Position numbers and translations under genes: made by a program. From Pseudomonas sp. NFIX28 (lineage in GTDB: Bacteria > Pseudomonadota > Gammaproteobacteria > Pseudomonadales > Pseudomonadaceae), in the NCBI RefSeq assembly GCF_900107395.1, contig NZ_FNPW01000007.1:124001-188000 (forward strand): DNA of 64,000 bases, in the 5' to 3' direction. The notes beneath the pieces are model-generated. The model was not told the DNA's origin. It ran no database searches and was given only the letters and a program-made list of their open reading frames with translations. How positions within the stretch are numbered: the first letter of the stretch is position 1; every line of letters begins with the position of its first letter. Positions 49,673 through 58,938 of the stretch are shown one piece after another.

Positions 49673-49830
49673 GGGCCGATTTTGTCCTTACTCCGCGTAT
49701 GGAAAGGCCGCAGAATCAGCTTTTGAAAGCATTGACCCAGGTCATGGCGCGTTGCAATGACCCCCCGCTTTCTCCATACTTGCGGCCGATTTTTACTCCT
49801 AATAAAACACCCAAACCGTGGAACCTTAGA

Positions 49831-51273
49831 ATGAGCACAGCAATCAGTCCGACTGCTTATAACTATAAGGTAGTCCGCCAGTTCGCCATCATGACGGTGG
49901 TCTGGGGGATCCTTGGCATGGGGCTCGGTGTCTTCATCGCCTCGCAACTGGTCTGGCCGGAGTTGAACTTCGGTCTGCCGTGGACGACGTTTGGACGCCT
50001 GCGCCCGCTGCACACCAACCTGGTGATTTTTGCCTTCGGTGGATGTGCGTTGTTTGCCACTTCTTACTACGTCGTGCAGCGAACCTGCCAAACGCGACTG
50101 ATTTCCGACAGCCTGGCGGCCTTCACCTTCTGGGGTTGGCAAGCCGTGATCGTCGGCGCGATCGTTACCTTGCCGCTGGGTTACACCACCACCAAGGAAT
50201 ACGCGGAACTGGAATGGCCCCTGGCCATCCTGCTGGCCATCGTCTGGGTCACCTACGGTCTGGTGTTCTTCGGCACCATCGTCAAGCGCAAGACCAAGCA
50301 CATCTATGTGGGTAACTGGTTCTACGGTGCCTTCATCGTGGTTACCGCGATGCTGCACATCGTCAACCACGCCTCCCTGCCGGTCAGCCTCTTCAAGTCC
50401 TACTCGGCCTATTCGGGTGCGACCGACGCCATGATCCAGTGGTGGTACGGCCACAACGCCGTGGGCTTCTTCCTGACCACCGGCTTCCTGGGGATGATGT
50501 ATTACTTCGTGCCGAAACAGGCCGAGCGTCCGATCTACTCCTATCGCCTGTCCATCGTGCACTTCTGGGCGCTGATCACCCTGTACATCTGGGCCGGCCC
50601 GCACCACCTGCACTACACCGCGCTGCCGGACTGGGCGCAATCGCTGGGCATGGCCATGTCGATCATCCTGCTGGCTCCGAGCTGGGGCGGCATGATCAAC
50701 GGCATGATGACCCTCTCGGGCGCCTGGCATAAGCTGCGCACCGACCCGATCCTGCGTTTCCTCGTGGTATCCCTGGCGTTCTACGGCATGTCGACCTTCG
50801 AAGGTCCGATGATGGCGATCAAGACCGTCAACTCGCTGTCGCACTACACCGACTGGACCATCGGCCACGTACACGCCGGCGCATTGGGCTGGGTGGCGAT
50901 GATTTCGATCGGCGCGCTGTACCACATGATTCCGAAAGTCTTCGGTCGCCAGCAGATGCACAGCATCGGCCTGATCAACACCCACTTCTGGCTGGCTACC
51001 ATCGGTACCGTGCTCTATATCGCCTCGATGTGGGTCAACGGCATTACCCAGGGCCTGATGTGGCGTGCAATCAACGACGACGGCACCCTCACCTACTCCT
51101 TCGTCGAAGCCCTGCAGGCCAGCCACCCTGGTTTCATCGTGCGTGCCCTGGGCGGTGCGTTCTTTGCCGCCGGCATGCTGTTCATGGCGTACAACGTGTT
51201 CCGTACCGTTCGCGCCTCGAACCCGGCTGAAGCTGAAGCCGCTGCTCAGATCGCTGTAGTTGGAGCTCACTGA
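49831..51273 (+). CDS. ccoN: cbb3-type cytochrome c oxidase subunit I, CcoN (second copy)
   Basis: 480-residue catalytic subunit, same fold and haem/CuB histidines as the copy at 46131. ATG at 49831 ([18 protein letters not shown]). The central and C-terminal thirds share long identical DNA runs with the first copy, including synonymous positions, while the ends differ, which suggests gene conversion. By position it matches the P. aeruginosa cco-1 operon. No ANR box was found; a RegA/RoxR-like palindrome lies about 410 bp upstream. Confidence 0.95.
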   Translation: MSTAISPTAYNYKVVRQFAIMTVVWGILGMGLGVFIASQLVWPELNFGLPWTTFGRLRPLHTNLVIFAFGGCALFATSYYVVQRTCQTRLISDSLAAFTFWGWQAVIVGAIVTLPLGYTTTKEYAELEWPLAILLAIVWVTYGLVFFGTIVKRKTKHIYVGNWFYGAFIVVTAMLHIVNHASLPVSLFKSYSAYSGATDAMIQWWYGHNAVGFFLTTGFLGMMYYFVPKQAERPIYSYRLSIVHFWALITLYIWAGPHHLHYTALPDWAQSLGMAMSIILLAPSWGGMINGMMTLSGAWHKLRTDPILRFLVVSLAFYGMSTFEGPMMAIKTVNSLSHYTDWTIGHVHAGALGWVAMISIGALYHMIPKVFGRQQMHSIGLINTHFWLATIGTVLYIASMWVNGITQGLMWRAINDDGTLTYSFVEALQASHPGFIVRALGGAFFAAGMLFMAYNVFRTVRASNPAEAEAAAQIAVVGAH

Positions 51274-51881
51274 TGAAGCATGAAGCAGTAGAGAAGAATA
51301 TTGGCCTGCTGGCCTTCTTCATGGTCATCGCCGTCAGCATCGGCGGCCTGACCCAGATCGTCCCGCTGTTCTTCCAGGACGTCACCAACAAGCCGGTGGA
51401 AGGCATGAAGCCGCGCACCGCCCTGGAACTGGAAGGCCGCGACGTCTATATCGCCAACGGCTGTGTCGGCTGCCACTCGCAGATGATCCGTCCGTTCCGT
51501 GCAGAAACCGAACGCTACGGCCACTACTCGGTCGCCGGTGAAAGCGTGTGGGACCACCCGTTCCTGTGGGGTTCCAAGCGTACCGGCCCGGACCTGGCCC
51601 GCGTTGGCGGCCGCTACTCCGATGACTGGCAGCGTGCGCACTTGTACAACCCGCGCAACGTGGTGCCTGAGTCGAAAATGCCGGCTTATCCGTTCCTCGT
51701 AGAAAACAAGCTCGACGGCAAAGACACCGCGAAAAAAATGGAAGTCTTGCGCACGCTCGGCGTCCCTTACACCGACGAAGACATCGCCGGTGCCCAGGAT
51801 GCCGTGAAGGGCAAAACCGAAATGGACGCGCTGGTGGCCTATCTGCAAGGCCTGGGCACCATCATCAAAAGCAAACGGTGA
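51273..51881 (+). CDS. ccoO: cbb3 oxidase monohaem cytochrome c subunit, CcoO (second copy)
   Basis: 202-residue cytochrome c subunit with one N-terminal helix and the haem site [14 protein letters not shown] near 66. Its ATG overlaps the ccoN stop by one base (TGATG), indicating translational coupling. The C-terminal part ([23 protein letters not shown]) is where it differs most from the first copy. Confidence 0.95.
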   Translation: MKHEAVEKNIGLLAFFMVIAVSIGGLTQIVPLFFQDVTNKPVEGMKPRTALELEGRDVYIANGCVGCHSQMIRPFRAETERYGHYSVAGESVWDHPFLWGSKRTGPDLARVGGRYSDDWQRAHLYNPRNVVPESKMPAYPFLVENKLDGKDTAKKMEVLRTLGVPYTDEDIAGAQDAVKGKTEMDALVAYLQGLGTIIKSKR

Positions 51882-51886
51882 TTTAG

Positions 51887-52072
51887 ATGGATATCGGGAT
51901 GATTCGTGGCCTGGGCACCGTAGTGGTGATGGTGGCCTTCATCGGCCTGGCGCTGTGGGTGTTCAGCCCCAAGCGCAAGTCCGAGTTCGAAGACGCGACC
52001 TTGCTGCCGTTCGCGGATGATCCCGAAGCCATCAAGCACGTCGAGCAAGCTTCTAGGAGTAACAAAGAATGA
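51887..52072 (+). CDS. ccoQ: cbb3 oxidase small subunit CcoQ (second copy)
   Basis: 61-residue single-helix protein ([20 protein letters not shown], helix about 8-28, then a charged tail). It starts 5 bp after ccoO and its stop overlaps the ccoP ATG by 4 bp. The N-terminal helix is nearly the same as in the first copy; the tail is shorter. Confidence 0.9.
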   Translation: MDIGMIRGLGTVVVMVAFIGLALWVFSPKRKSEFEDATLLPFADDPEAIKHVEQASRSNKE

Positions 52073-53046
52073 CTACGTTCTGGAGTCTGTACGTCACAGT
52101 CCTCAGTCTGGGTACCATTTTCGCCCTGACCTGGCTGCTGCTGTCGACCCGCAAGGGCCAGCGCGCCGAGCAGACCGACGAGACAGTCGGCCACTCCTTC
52201 GACGGGATCGAGGAGTACGACAACCCGCTGCCGAAGTGGTGGTTCATGCTGTTCGTCGGCACCATCATCTTTGCCTTGGGCTACCTGGTTCTGTACCCGG
52301 GCCTGGGTAACTGGAAAGGCCTGCTGCCAGGCTATAACTACCTGGATACCGAAAAGCAGACCCCTTTCGCCAACGGCCAGACCGGCTGGACTGGCGTGCA
52401 CGAGTGGGAAAAGGAAATGGCCAAGTCGGACGCCAAGTTCGGTCCGATCTTCGCCAAATTTGCTTCCATGCCGATCGAAGAAGTTGCCAAGGACCCGCAA
52501 GCGCTGAAGATGGGTGGCCGCCTGTTCGCCTCCAACTGCTCGGTCTGCCACGGTTCCGACGCCAAGGGCGCCTATGGCTTCCCGAACCTGACCGACGCCG
52601 ACTGGCGCTGGGGCGGCGAGCCGGAAACCATCAAGACCACCATCATGGGCGGTCGTCACGCGGTGATGCCGGCCTGGGCCGAAGTCATCGGCGAGCAGGG
52701 CGTCAGCGATGTGGCCGCCTATGTGCTGACCAACCTCGATGGCCGCAAGCTGCCGGAAAGCGCCAAGGCCGACCCGGCCAATGGCCAGAAGATCTTCGCC
52801 GCCAACTGCGTGGCATGCCACGGCCCAGCCGGTAAAGGGACCCCAGCCATGGGCGCACCCGACCTGACTCATCCGGGCGCGTTCATCTACGGCTCGAGCT
52901 TCGCCCAGTTGCAGCAGACCATCCGTTACGGCCGCCAGGGCCAGATGCCTGCCCAGGAACAGATGCAAGGCAACGACAAGGTTCACCTGCTGGCCGCTTA
53001 CGTCTACAGCCTGTCGCACAGCGACAAGCCGGCGGACGCCGAGTAA
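52069..53046 (+). CDS. ccoP: cbb3 oxidase dihaem cytochrome c subunit, CcoP (second copy)
   Basis: 325-residue subunit with two N-terminal helices and haem motifs CSVCH near 159 and CVACH near 247. It has a longer loop after the second helix ([17 protein letters not shown]) than the first copy. The gene ends the operon, and a strong terminator follows. Confidence 0.95.
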   Translation: MTTFWSLYVTVLSLGTIFALTWLLLSTRKGQRAEQTDETVGHSFDGIEEYDNPLPKWWFMLFVGTIIFALGYLVLYPGLGNWKGLLPGYNYLDTEKQTPFANGQTGWTGVHEWEKEMAKSDAKFGPIFAKFASMPIEEVAKDPQALKMGGRLFASNCSVCHGSDAKGAYGFPNLTDADWRWGGEPETIKTTIMGGRHAVMPAWAEVIGEQGVSDVAAYVLTNLDGRKLPESAKADPANGQKIFAANCVACHGPAGKGTPAMGAPDLTHPGAFIYGSSFAQLQQTIRYGRQGQMPAQEQMQGNDKVHLLAAYVYSLSHSDKPADAE

Positions 53047-53066
53047 GGCAGACACCTTCGAGTAAC

Positions 53067-53106
53067 AAAAAAAGGCCCCGCCAATGGAAATTGGCGGGGC
53101 CTTTTT
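53067..53106 (+). terminator. Terminator of the second cco operon
   Basis: GGCCCCGCCAAT (53074-53085) pairs perfectly with ATTGGCGGGGCC (53090-53101) around GGAA, with A7 before and T5 after. It separates ccoP from ccoG transcription. Confidence 0.93.
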
Positions 53107-53222
53107 GTTTCGCCCCTTCCCCCCATTGCGCTACGCAATGGGACGCGGCCACGGCGAAAAGCGTCCATAATTCACAAGTCAATTGATTCAAGTCATTACA
53201 CCATCAATTGAATTCCCCCAAC

Positions 53223-53237
53223 GCGACCAAAGGTCGC
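53223..53237. promoter_or_regulatory. RegA/RoxR-like palindrome upstream of ccoG
   Basis: GCGAC-CAAAG-GTCGC; with one further base pair (GCGACC-AAA-GGTCGC) the palindrome is perfect over 15 bp. It is about 107 bp before ccoG. Two TCAATTGA palindromes (53179-53186 and 53204-53211) lie just before it. Confidence 0.5.
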
Positions 53238-53343
53238 ACCCTTGAGCTAGAGCGACAGGCGTATCATTGCGCCACTGCAACACCCTATTTGATCGCGGTC
53301 GGCACGTACTGACCGGGGCATTTCTCCACTGCCGTGGGATGCA

Positions 53344-54762
53344 ATGATGAGCAACCAGATTCCGGTACATGACGTTACCCCGCCTGCCAAGAATTCGAAC
53401 AACAGCGTAGATCTCTACGCCTCTCGGGAAAAAATCTACACACGCGCTTTCACTGGCCTCTTTCGCAACTTGCGGATGGTAGGCGGTGCGGCTTTGTTCC
53501 TGCTGTATTTCGGTACGGTCTGGCTCAACTGGGGCGGCCATCAGGCCGTTTGGTGGAACCTGCCGGAACGCAAATTCTTCATCTTCGGCGCCACTTTCTG
53601 GCCCCAGGATTTCATCCTGTTGTCCGGGTTGCTGATCATCGCCGCCTTCGGCCTGTTCTTCATCACGGTGTACGCCGGGCGCGTCTGGTGCGGCTATACC
53701 TGCCCGCAAAGCGTCTGGACCTGGATCTTCATGTGGTGCGAAAAGGTCACCGAAGGCGACCGCAACCAGCGCATCAAGCTCGACAAGGCGCCGATGAGCG
53801 CCAACAAGTTCCTGCGCAAATTCAGCAAACACAGCCTTTGGCTGCTGATCGGCTTCGTTACCGGCATGACCTTCGTCGGCTACTTCTCGCCTATCCGCGA
53901 GCTGGTGATCGACTTTTTCACCGGCCAGGCCGATGGCTGGTCATATTTCTGGGTCGGCTTCTTCACTCTCGCCACCTATGGCAACGCCGGCTGGCTGCGC
54001 GAACAGGTGTGCATCTACATGTGCCCCTACGCCCGCTTCCAGAGCGTGATGTTCGATAAAGACACCCTGATCGTCTCCTACGACCCACGTCGCGGCGAAG
54101 GTCGCGGCCCGCGCAAGAAAGGCGCCGACTACAAGGCCATGGGCCTGGGCGATTGCATCGACTGCACCATGTGCGTACAGGTCTGCCCGACCGGCATCGA
54201 CATCCGTGACGGCCTGCAGATCGAATGCATTGGCTGCGCCGCCTGTATCGATGCCTGCGACAGCATCATGGACAAGATGGACTATCCGCGCGGCCTGATC
54301 AGCTACACCACCGAACACAACCTGTCCGGGCAGAAAACCCATAAACTGCGTCCACGCCTGATCGGTTATGCGCTGGTGCTACTGGCGATGATCAGCCTGC
54401 TGGTCACGGCATTTTTCATGCGCTCGCTGGTAGGCTTCGACGTCAGCAAGGACCGCGTGCTCTATCGCGAGAACGCCGAAGGCCGGATCGAGAACGTCTA
54501 CAGCCTGAAGATCATGAACAAGGACCAGCGCGATCATACCTACGTACTGGACGCCGCCGGCCTGCCGGACCTCAAGCTGCAAGGCAAGCGCGAGATCAAG
54601 GTGGCGGCAGGCGATATCGTCAGCATGCCGGTCGAACTGTCGAGCTCGCCGGAACAACTGCCGTCGAGTACCAACGAGGTGAAATTCATCCTCAAGGACG
54701 CCGACGACGAAAGCGTCCACGTTGAAGCCAAGAGCCGGTTCATCGGCCCACAAATTCGTTAA
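53344..54762 (+). CDS. ccoG: cbb3 oxidase assembly ferredoxin-like protein CcoG
   Basis: 472-residue membrane protein (FixG/RdxA) that reduces copper for cbb3 oxidase maturation. Several helices surround a CGYTCPQSVW motif near 116, followed by two 4Fe-4S sites, CIDCTMCVQVCP near 272 and CIGCAACIDACD near 295, and a C-terminal Ig-like domain (about 380-472). Two adjacent ATGs, 53344 and 53347, are possible. It heads the ccoGHIS assembly operon, 12 bp before ccoH. Confidence 0.94.
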   Translation: MMSNQIPVHDVTPPAKNSNNSVDLYASREKIYTRAFTGLFRNLRMVGGAALFLLYFGTVWLNWGGHQAVWWNLPERKFFIFGATFWPQDFILLSGLLIIAAFGLFFITVYAGRVWCGYTCPQSVWTWIFMWCEKVTEGDRNQRIKLDKAPMSANKFLRKFSKHSLWLLIGFVTGMTFVGYFSPIRELVIDFFTGQADGWSYFWVGFFTLATYGNAGWLREQVCIYMCPYARFQSVMFDKDTLIVSYDPRRGEGRGPRKKGADYKAMGLGDCIDCTMCVQVCPTGIDIRDGLQIECIGCAACIDACDSIMDKMDYPRGLISYTTEHNLSGQKTHKLRPRLIGYALVLLAMISLLVTAFFMRSLVGFDVSKDRVLYRENAEGRIENVYSLKIMNKDQRDHTYVLDAAGLPDLKLQGKREIKVAAGDIVSMPVELSSSPEQLPSSTNEVKFILKDADDESVHVEAKSRFIGPQIR

Positions 54763-54773
54763 GAGAAGCCATC

Positions 54774-55313
54774 ATGCCTGCAGCGACCGCCACAAGCCCC
54801 TGGTACAAGCACCTTTGGCCCTGGATCATCATCGGCATCCTGGCCTGCTCGGTAGCCTTGACCCTGTCCATGGTGACCATTGCGGTGAACAACCCGGACA
54901 ACCTGGTCAATGACAACTACTACGAGGCCGGCAAAGGCATCAATCGTTCCCTGGACCGCGAACTCCTGGCCCAGACCCTGCAAATGCGCGCCAGCGTGCA
55001 CCTGGACGATCTCACCGGCGAAGTCGACCTGCGCCTGAACGGTAACAGCGCGCCCGCCACCCTGGAGTTGAACCTGATCTCGCCGACCCAGCCGGAAAAA
55101 GACCGCAAGATCACCCTCGCCCGCAGCGAAACCGAGCCAGGCCGCTACATAGGCCAGCTGAGCGACAAGGTCGATGGCCGCCGCTTCGTCGAACTGCTGG
55201 GCGTCGAAGGTGACAAGACCTGGCGCATGTTCGAGGAAGAACAGGTCAGCCACGACAAGGACCTGCTGCTGGGTGACGAACCGTTGCAAGGTGCGGAACA
55301 CCTGGACAAGTAA
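54774..55313 (+). CDS. ccoH: FixH/CcoH-like cbb3 oxidase assembly protein
   Basis: 179-residue protein with one N-terminal membrane helix (WIIIGILACSVALTLSMVTIAV, about 17-38) and an extracytoplasmic beta-rich domain beginning NPDNLVNDNYYEAGKGIN. FixH family proteins are needed for cbb3 oxidase assembly with the copper ATPase. ATG at 54774 follows AAGAGAAGCC. It lies between ccoG and ccoI in the usual order. Confidence 0.9.
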   Translation: MPAATATSPWYKHLWPWIIIGILACSVALTLSMVTIAVNNPDNLVNDNYYEAGKGINRSLDRELLAQTLQMRASVHLDDLTGEVDLRLNGNSAPATLELNLISPTQPEKDRKITLARSETEPGRYIGQLSDKVDGRRFVELLGVEGDKTWRMFEEEQVSHDKDLLLGDEPLQGAEHLDK

Positions 55314-55400
55314 GCGCCCTCTGACATCGCCGGCCGGCTGCTGCCTCCACGGGCAATGGCCGGCCGGCGATGAGGTCCGCCCATAGAACAAAGACCTGCG

Positions 55401-57851
55401 ATGACCACGCCACTGCCCTGCTACCACTGCGCCCTGCCCGTTCCCGCCGGCAGCCGCTTCACTGCCGTCGTTCTTGGCGCTACCCGCGAGTTCTGCTGCC
55501 CGGGCTGCCAAGCGGTGGCCGAAGCCATAGTCGCTGGCGGCCTGGAAAGCTATTACAACCATCGCAGCGAAGCCTCGGCCAACCCGGAAGCCCTGCCGGT
55601 GCAACTGGTGGACGAACTGGCCCTGTACGACCGGGCTGACGTGCAGCAACCCTTCGTCCGGCATGAGGGCGAGCTGGCTGAAACCACTTTATTGATGGAA
55701 GGCATCAGCTGCGCCGCCTGTGGCTGGCTGATCGAAAAACACCTGCGCAGCCTGCCGGCAGTGGCCGAGGCGCGCCTGAACCTGTCCAACCATCGCCTGC
55801 ATGTGCGCTGGGCCGACAGCCAGTTGCCGCTGAGCCAGGTGCTCAGCGAGCTGCGGCTGATCGGCTACGCCGCGCACCCCTATCAGGCCGACCGTGCCGC
55901 CGAGCAACTGGCCAGTGAAAACCGCCTGGCCCTGCGCCAGCTGGGCGTGGCCGGGCTGCTGTGGTTCCAGGCGATGATGGCGACCATGGCCACCTGGCCG
56001 GAATTCAATATCGACCTGAGCCCCGAGCTGCACACCATCCTGCGCTGGGTCGCGTTGTTTCTCACCACGCCGATCGTGTTCTACAGCTGCGCGCCGTTTT
56101 TCAAGGGCGCCCTGCGCGACCTGCGCACCCGCCACCTGACCATGGACGTTTCCGTGTCCCTGGCGATTGGCGCCGCCTATATCGCCGGAATCTGGACCTC
56201 GATCACCGGCGTCGGCGAGCTGTACTTCGACGCGGTGGGCATGTTTGCCCTGTTCCTGCTGGCCGGGCGCTACTTGGAGCGCCGCGCCCGCGAACGCACC
56301 GCCGCCGCTACCGCGCAACTGGTGAACCTGCTGCCGGCCTCGTGCCTGCGCCTGGGCGCCGACGGCCAGAGCGAACGCATCCTGCTCAGCGAATTGCGCC
56401 TGGGCGACCAGGTGCTGGTGCATCCCGGCGCCATCCTGCCGGCCGACGGCAAGATCCTCGATGGCCAGTCGAGCATCGATGAATCCCTGCTCACCGGCGA
56501 ATACCTGCCGCAACCGCGCAGCATTGGCGATGGGGTCACCGCCGGCACCCTCAACGTCGAGGGCGCGCTGACCGTGCAAGTCCTGGCGCTGGGACAGGAC
56601 ACACGCCTGTCGGCCATCGTCCGCCTGCTGGACCGGGCCCAGGCGGAAAAGCCGCGCCTGGCGGAGATCGCCGATCGTGCCGCGCAATGGTTCCTGCTGT
56701 TCTCCCTGATCGCCGCGGCCGCCATTGGCCTGCTCTGGTGGCAACTGGACGCCTCTCGGGCCTTCTGGATCGTCCTGGCGATGCTGGTCGCCACCTGCCC
56801 TTGCGCGCTGTCCCTGGCCACCCCGACCGCGCTGACCGCCGCCACCGGCACCCTGCATAAACTCGGCCTGCTACTGACCCGCGGCCATGTACTCGAAGGC
56901 CTGAACCAGATCGACACGGTGATTTTCGACAAGACCGGCACCCTCACCGAGGGGCGCCTGGCCTTGCGTTCGATTCGCCCTCTGGGCGACCTCGGCAGCG
57001 AGCAATGCCTGGGCCTGGCCGCAGCCCTGGAGAACCGCTCCGAGCATCCGATCGCCCGCGCCTTCGGCCGTGCACCGCTGGCCGCCGAAGAAGTCCTGAG
57101 CACGCCCGGGCTGGGCCTGGAAGGCCTGGTGGGCGAACAGCGCCTGCGTATCGGCCAGCCCGCTTTCGTCTGCGAGCTCAGCGCCTGCCCAATCCCGGCC
57201 ATGCCCGACGAAGCCGGCCAATGGCTGCTGCTGGGCGATACGCAGGGGCCGCTGGCCTGGTTTGTCCTCGACGATCGCCTGCGCAGCGATGCGCCGGCAC
57301 TGCTGGCCGCATGCAAGGCGCGCGGCTGGAACACCCTGCTGCTCTCGGGCGACAGCTCGCCAATGGTCGCCAGCGTCGCCGCCGAACTGGGTATCGACGA
57401 GGCACGCGGCGGCCTGCGCCCCGATGACAAGCTGCAAGTGCTGCAACAACTGCATCGCCAGGGCCGAAAAGTGCTGATGCTCGGCGATGGGGTCAACGAT
57501 GTCCCGGTGCTGGCCGCGGCGGATATCAGCGTGGCCATGGGCTCGGCCACCGACCTGGCCAAGACCAGCGCCGACGCGGTGCTGCTGTCCAACCGCCTGG
57601 ATGCGCTGGTGCAGGCCTTCAGCCTGGCCCGTCGCACACGCCGCATAATCATCGAGAACCTGCTATGGGCCGGGCTGTACAATGGCCTCATGCTGCCGTT
57701 CGCCGCCCTCGGCTGGATCACTCCGGTATGGGCCGCCATCGGCATGTCCATCAGTTCGTTGACCGTGGTACTCAATGCCCTGCGCCTGACTCGCCTGCCG
57801 GGCCAGCCCCAGGCCGATGCCACGACCCAAACTCGCCCGCTGCCGGCCTGA
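55401..57851 (+). CDS. ccoI: Copper-translocating P-type ATPase CcoI (FixI)
   Basis: 816-residue P1B-ATPase that exports copper for cbb3 oxidase assembly. An N-terminal extra Cys-rich domain (CYHCALPVPAG, CCPGCQAV) is typical of FixI; then the heavy-metal domain GISCAACGWLIEK near 98, the transport motif CPC (ATCPCALSLATP near 473), phosphorylation DKTGTLTEG near 512 and the hinge GDGVNDVPVL near 694. Two motifs needed for ATP use and metal transport are therefore intact. ATG at 55401, about 88 bp after ccoH. Confidence 0.95.
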   Translation: MTTPLPCYHCALPVPAGSRFTAVVLGATREFCCPGCQAVAEAIVAGGLESYYNHRSEASANPEALPVQLVDELALYDRADVQQPFVRHEGELAETTLLMEGISCAACGWLIEKHLRSLPAVAEARLNLSNHRLHVRWADSQLPLSQVLSELRLIGYAAHPYQADRAAEQLASENRLALRQLGVAGLLWFQAMMATMATWPEFNIDLSPELHTILRWVALFLTTPIVFYSCAPFFKGALRDLRTRHLTMDVSVSLAIGAAYIAGIWTSITGVGELYFDAVGMFALFLLAGRYLERRARERTAAATAQLVNLLPASCLRLGADGQSERILLSELRLGDQVLVHPGAILPADGKILDGQSSIDESLLTGEYLPQPRSIGDGVTAGTLNVEGALTVQVLALGQDTRLSAIVRLLDRAQAEKPRLAEIADRAAQWFLLFSLIAAAAIGLLWWQLDASRAFWIVLAMLVATCPCALSLATPTALTAATGTLHKLGLLLTRGHVLEGLNQIDTVIFDKTGTLTEGRLALRSIRPLGDLGSEQCLGLAAALENRSEHPIARAFGRAPLAAEEVLSTPGLGLEGLVGEQRLRIGQPAFVCELSACPIPAMPDEAGQWLLLGDTQGPLAWFVLDDRLRSDAPALLAACKARGWNTLLLSGDSSPMVASVAAELGIDEARGGLRPDDKLQVLQQLHRQGRKVLMLGDGVNDVPVLAAADISVAMGSATDLAKTSADAVLLSNRLDALVQAFSLARRTRRIIIENLLWAGLYNGLMLPFAALGWITPVWAAIGMSISSLTVVLNALRLTRLPGQPQADATTQTRPLPA

Positions 57852-57875
57852 GCCGCGCGGGCATGGAGCCTACCC

Positions 57876-58106
57876 ATGCCAGCTCTCTACGTGATGATTC
57901 CGGCGGCGCTGCTGATCGTGGCCATCGCCATCTATATCTTCTTCTGGGCCGTCGACAGCGGTCAGTACGATGACCTCGACGGCCCCGCCCACAGCATTCT
58001 GTTCGACGACCAGGACCCCAAGCACACCGCCGCGATCGACGAGGCCAAAGGCCAACCGACGGCCGACCAGCCGCCGCACAAAGACCAGGCACCCCCTCAT
58101 GCTTGA
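57876..58106 (+). CDS. ccoS: cbb3 oxidase maturation protein CcoS
   Basis: 76-residue protein with one N-terminal membrane helix (VMIPAALLIVAIAIYIFFWAV, about 6-26) and the family stretch DSGQYDDLDGPAHSILFDD. It is required to insert cofactors into CcoN. ATG at 57876, 24 bp after ccoI. The end overlaps the next gene by 8 bp. Confidence 0.93.
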   Translation: MPALYVMIPAALLIVAIAIYIFFWAVDSGQYDDLDGPAHSILFDDQDPKHTAAIDEAKGQPTADQPPHKDQAPPHA

Positions 58107-58782
58107 GCTGGCACCGCTGCTGGTTTCCGCGGTGATCCTCGGCCTGCTCGGCGGCGGTCACTGCCTGGGCATGTGCGGCGGCCTGATGGGCGCCCTGACC
58201 CTGGCCATTCCCCAGGAACAACGCAGCCGGCGTTTTCGCCTGCTGCTGGCCTATAACCTGGGGCGCATCCTCAGTTATGCCGCCGCGGGCCTGCTGATCG
58301 GCCTGGCCGGCTGGGCCGTGGCCAGCAGCCCGGCGGCCATGGCCATGCGCATCCTGGCCGGCCTGCTGCTGATTGCCATGGGCCTGTACCTGGCCGGCTG
58401 GTGGAGCGGCCTGACCCGCATCGAAAGCCTCGGGCGCGGCCTGTGGCGGCATATACAGCCTGTGGCCAACCGCCTGCTGCCGGTGTCGAGCCTGCCGCGC
58501 GCCTTGCTGCTGGGCGCGCTCTGGGGCTGGCTGCCGTGCGGCCTGGTCTACAGCACCCTGCTGTGGTCCGCCAGCCAGGGCAACGCCCTCGATAGCGCGC
58601 TGCTGATGCTGGCCTTCGGCCTGGGCACCTGGCCGGTGCTGCTGGCGACCGGGCTTGCGGCGGAGCGCATCACCGCCCTGCTGCGCCGGCGTAGCGTGCG
58701 CATGGCCGGCGGCCTGCTGGTGATCCTGTTCGGTATCTGGACCTTGCCCGGCCCACATCAGCATTGGTTGATGGGACATTGA
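58099..58782 (+). CDS. Sulfite exporter TauE/SafE-like membrane protein
   Basis: 227-residue polytopic protein beginning LLVSAVILGLLGGGHCLGMCGGL, with about six helices and Cys/His pairs (GHCLGMCGG) that could bind copper. In many bacteria this family member (often labelled CcoH-2 or SafE-like) follows ccoS and supports cbb3 assembly; a copper role is inference. ATG at 58099 overlaps the ccoS end by 8 bp. Ends the assembly operon. Confidence 0.85.
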   Translation: MLELAPLLVSAVILGLLGGGHCLGMCGGLMGALTLAIPQEQRSRRFRLLLAYNLGRILSYAAAGLLIGLAGWAVASSPAAMAMRILAGLLLIAMGLYLAGWWSGLTRIESLGRGLWRHIQPVANRLLPVSSLPRALLLGALWGWLPCGLVYSTLLWSASQGNALDSALLMLAFGLGTWPVLLATGLAAERITALLRRRSVRMAGGLLVILFGIWTLPGPHQHWLMGH

Positions 58783-58861
58783 GGCCAAGCCTCGCGATGC
58801 ATCCAGCCATCGGCAACAACGACGCAAGGCCCGCCTGGCGGGCACCATCCACCTGCCACCC

Positions 58862-58875
58862 TTGATGCAAATCAA
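58862..58875 (+). promoter_or_regulatory. Perfect ANR box of hemN
   Basis: TTGAT-GCAA-ATCAA matches the ANR/FNR consensus at every position. A TAGACT -10 lies at 58898-58903, which puts the box centre close to -41.5, the class II activator position. It is 63 bp before hemN. Confidence 0.9.
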
Positions 58876-58938
58876 GATGGCCCGGGCACGAACCTCCTAG
58901 ACTCGCTGACACTGCCAGCCTACCGGGGGAATTCCCGC

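Larger units (their letters stand above)
49350..49830. other. Control region between the two cco operons
   Basis: 481 bp without a gene. A 9-bp stem-loop (CTGCCGCAT at 49365-49373, ATGCGGCAG at 49381-49389) just after ccoP may attenuate read-through, though no U-tract follows. A GCGAC-N5-GTCGC palindrome is at 49404-49418, and a two-mismatch relative is at 49658-49672. No good ANR box is present, in line with the more constitutive expression of the equivalent P. aeruginosa cco-1 operon. Confidence 0.6.

Noticed and set aside
49733..49746. Possible ANR box before the second ccoN (TTGAC-CCAG-GTCAT)
   Set aside because: Both halves deviate and three of ten positions fail.
53183..53196. Possible ANR box before ccoG (TTGAT-TCAA-GTCAT)
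   Set aside because: The right half has two mismatches; the TCAATTGA repeats explain the sequence as well.
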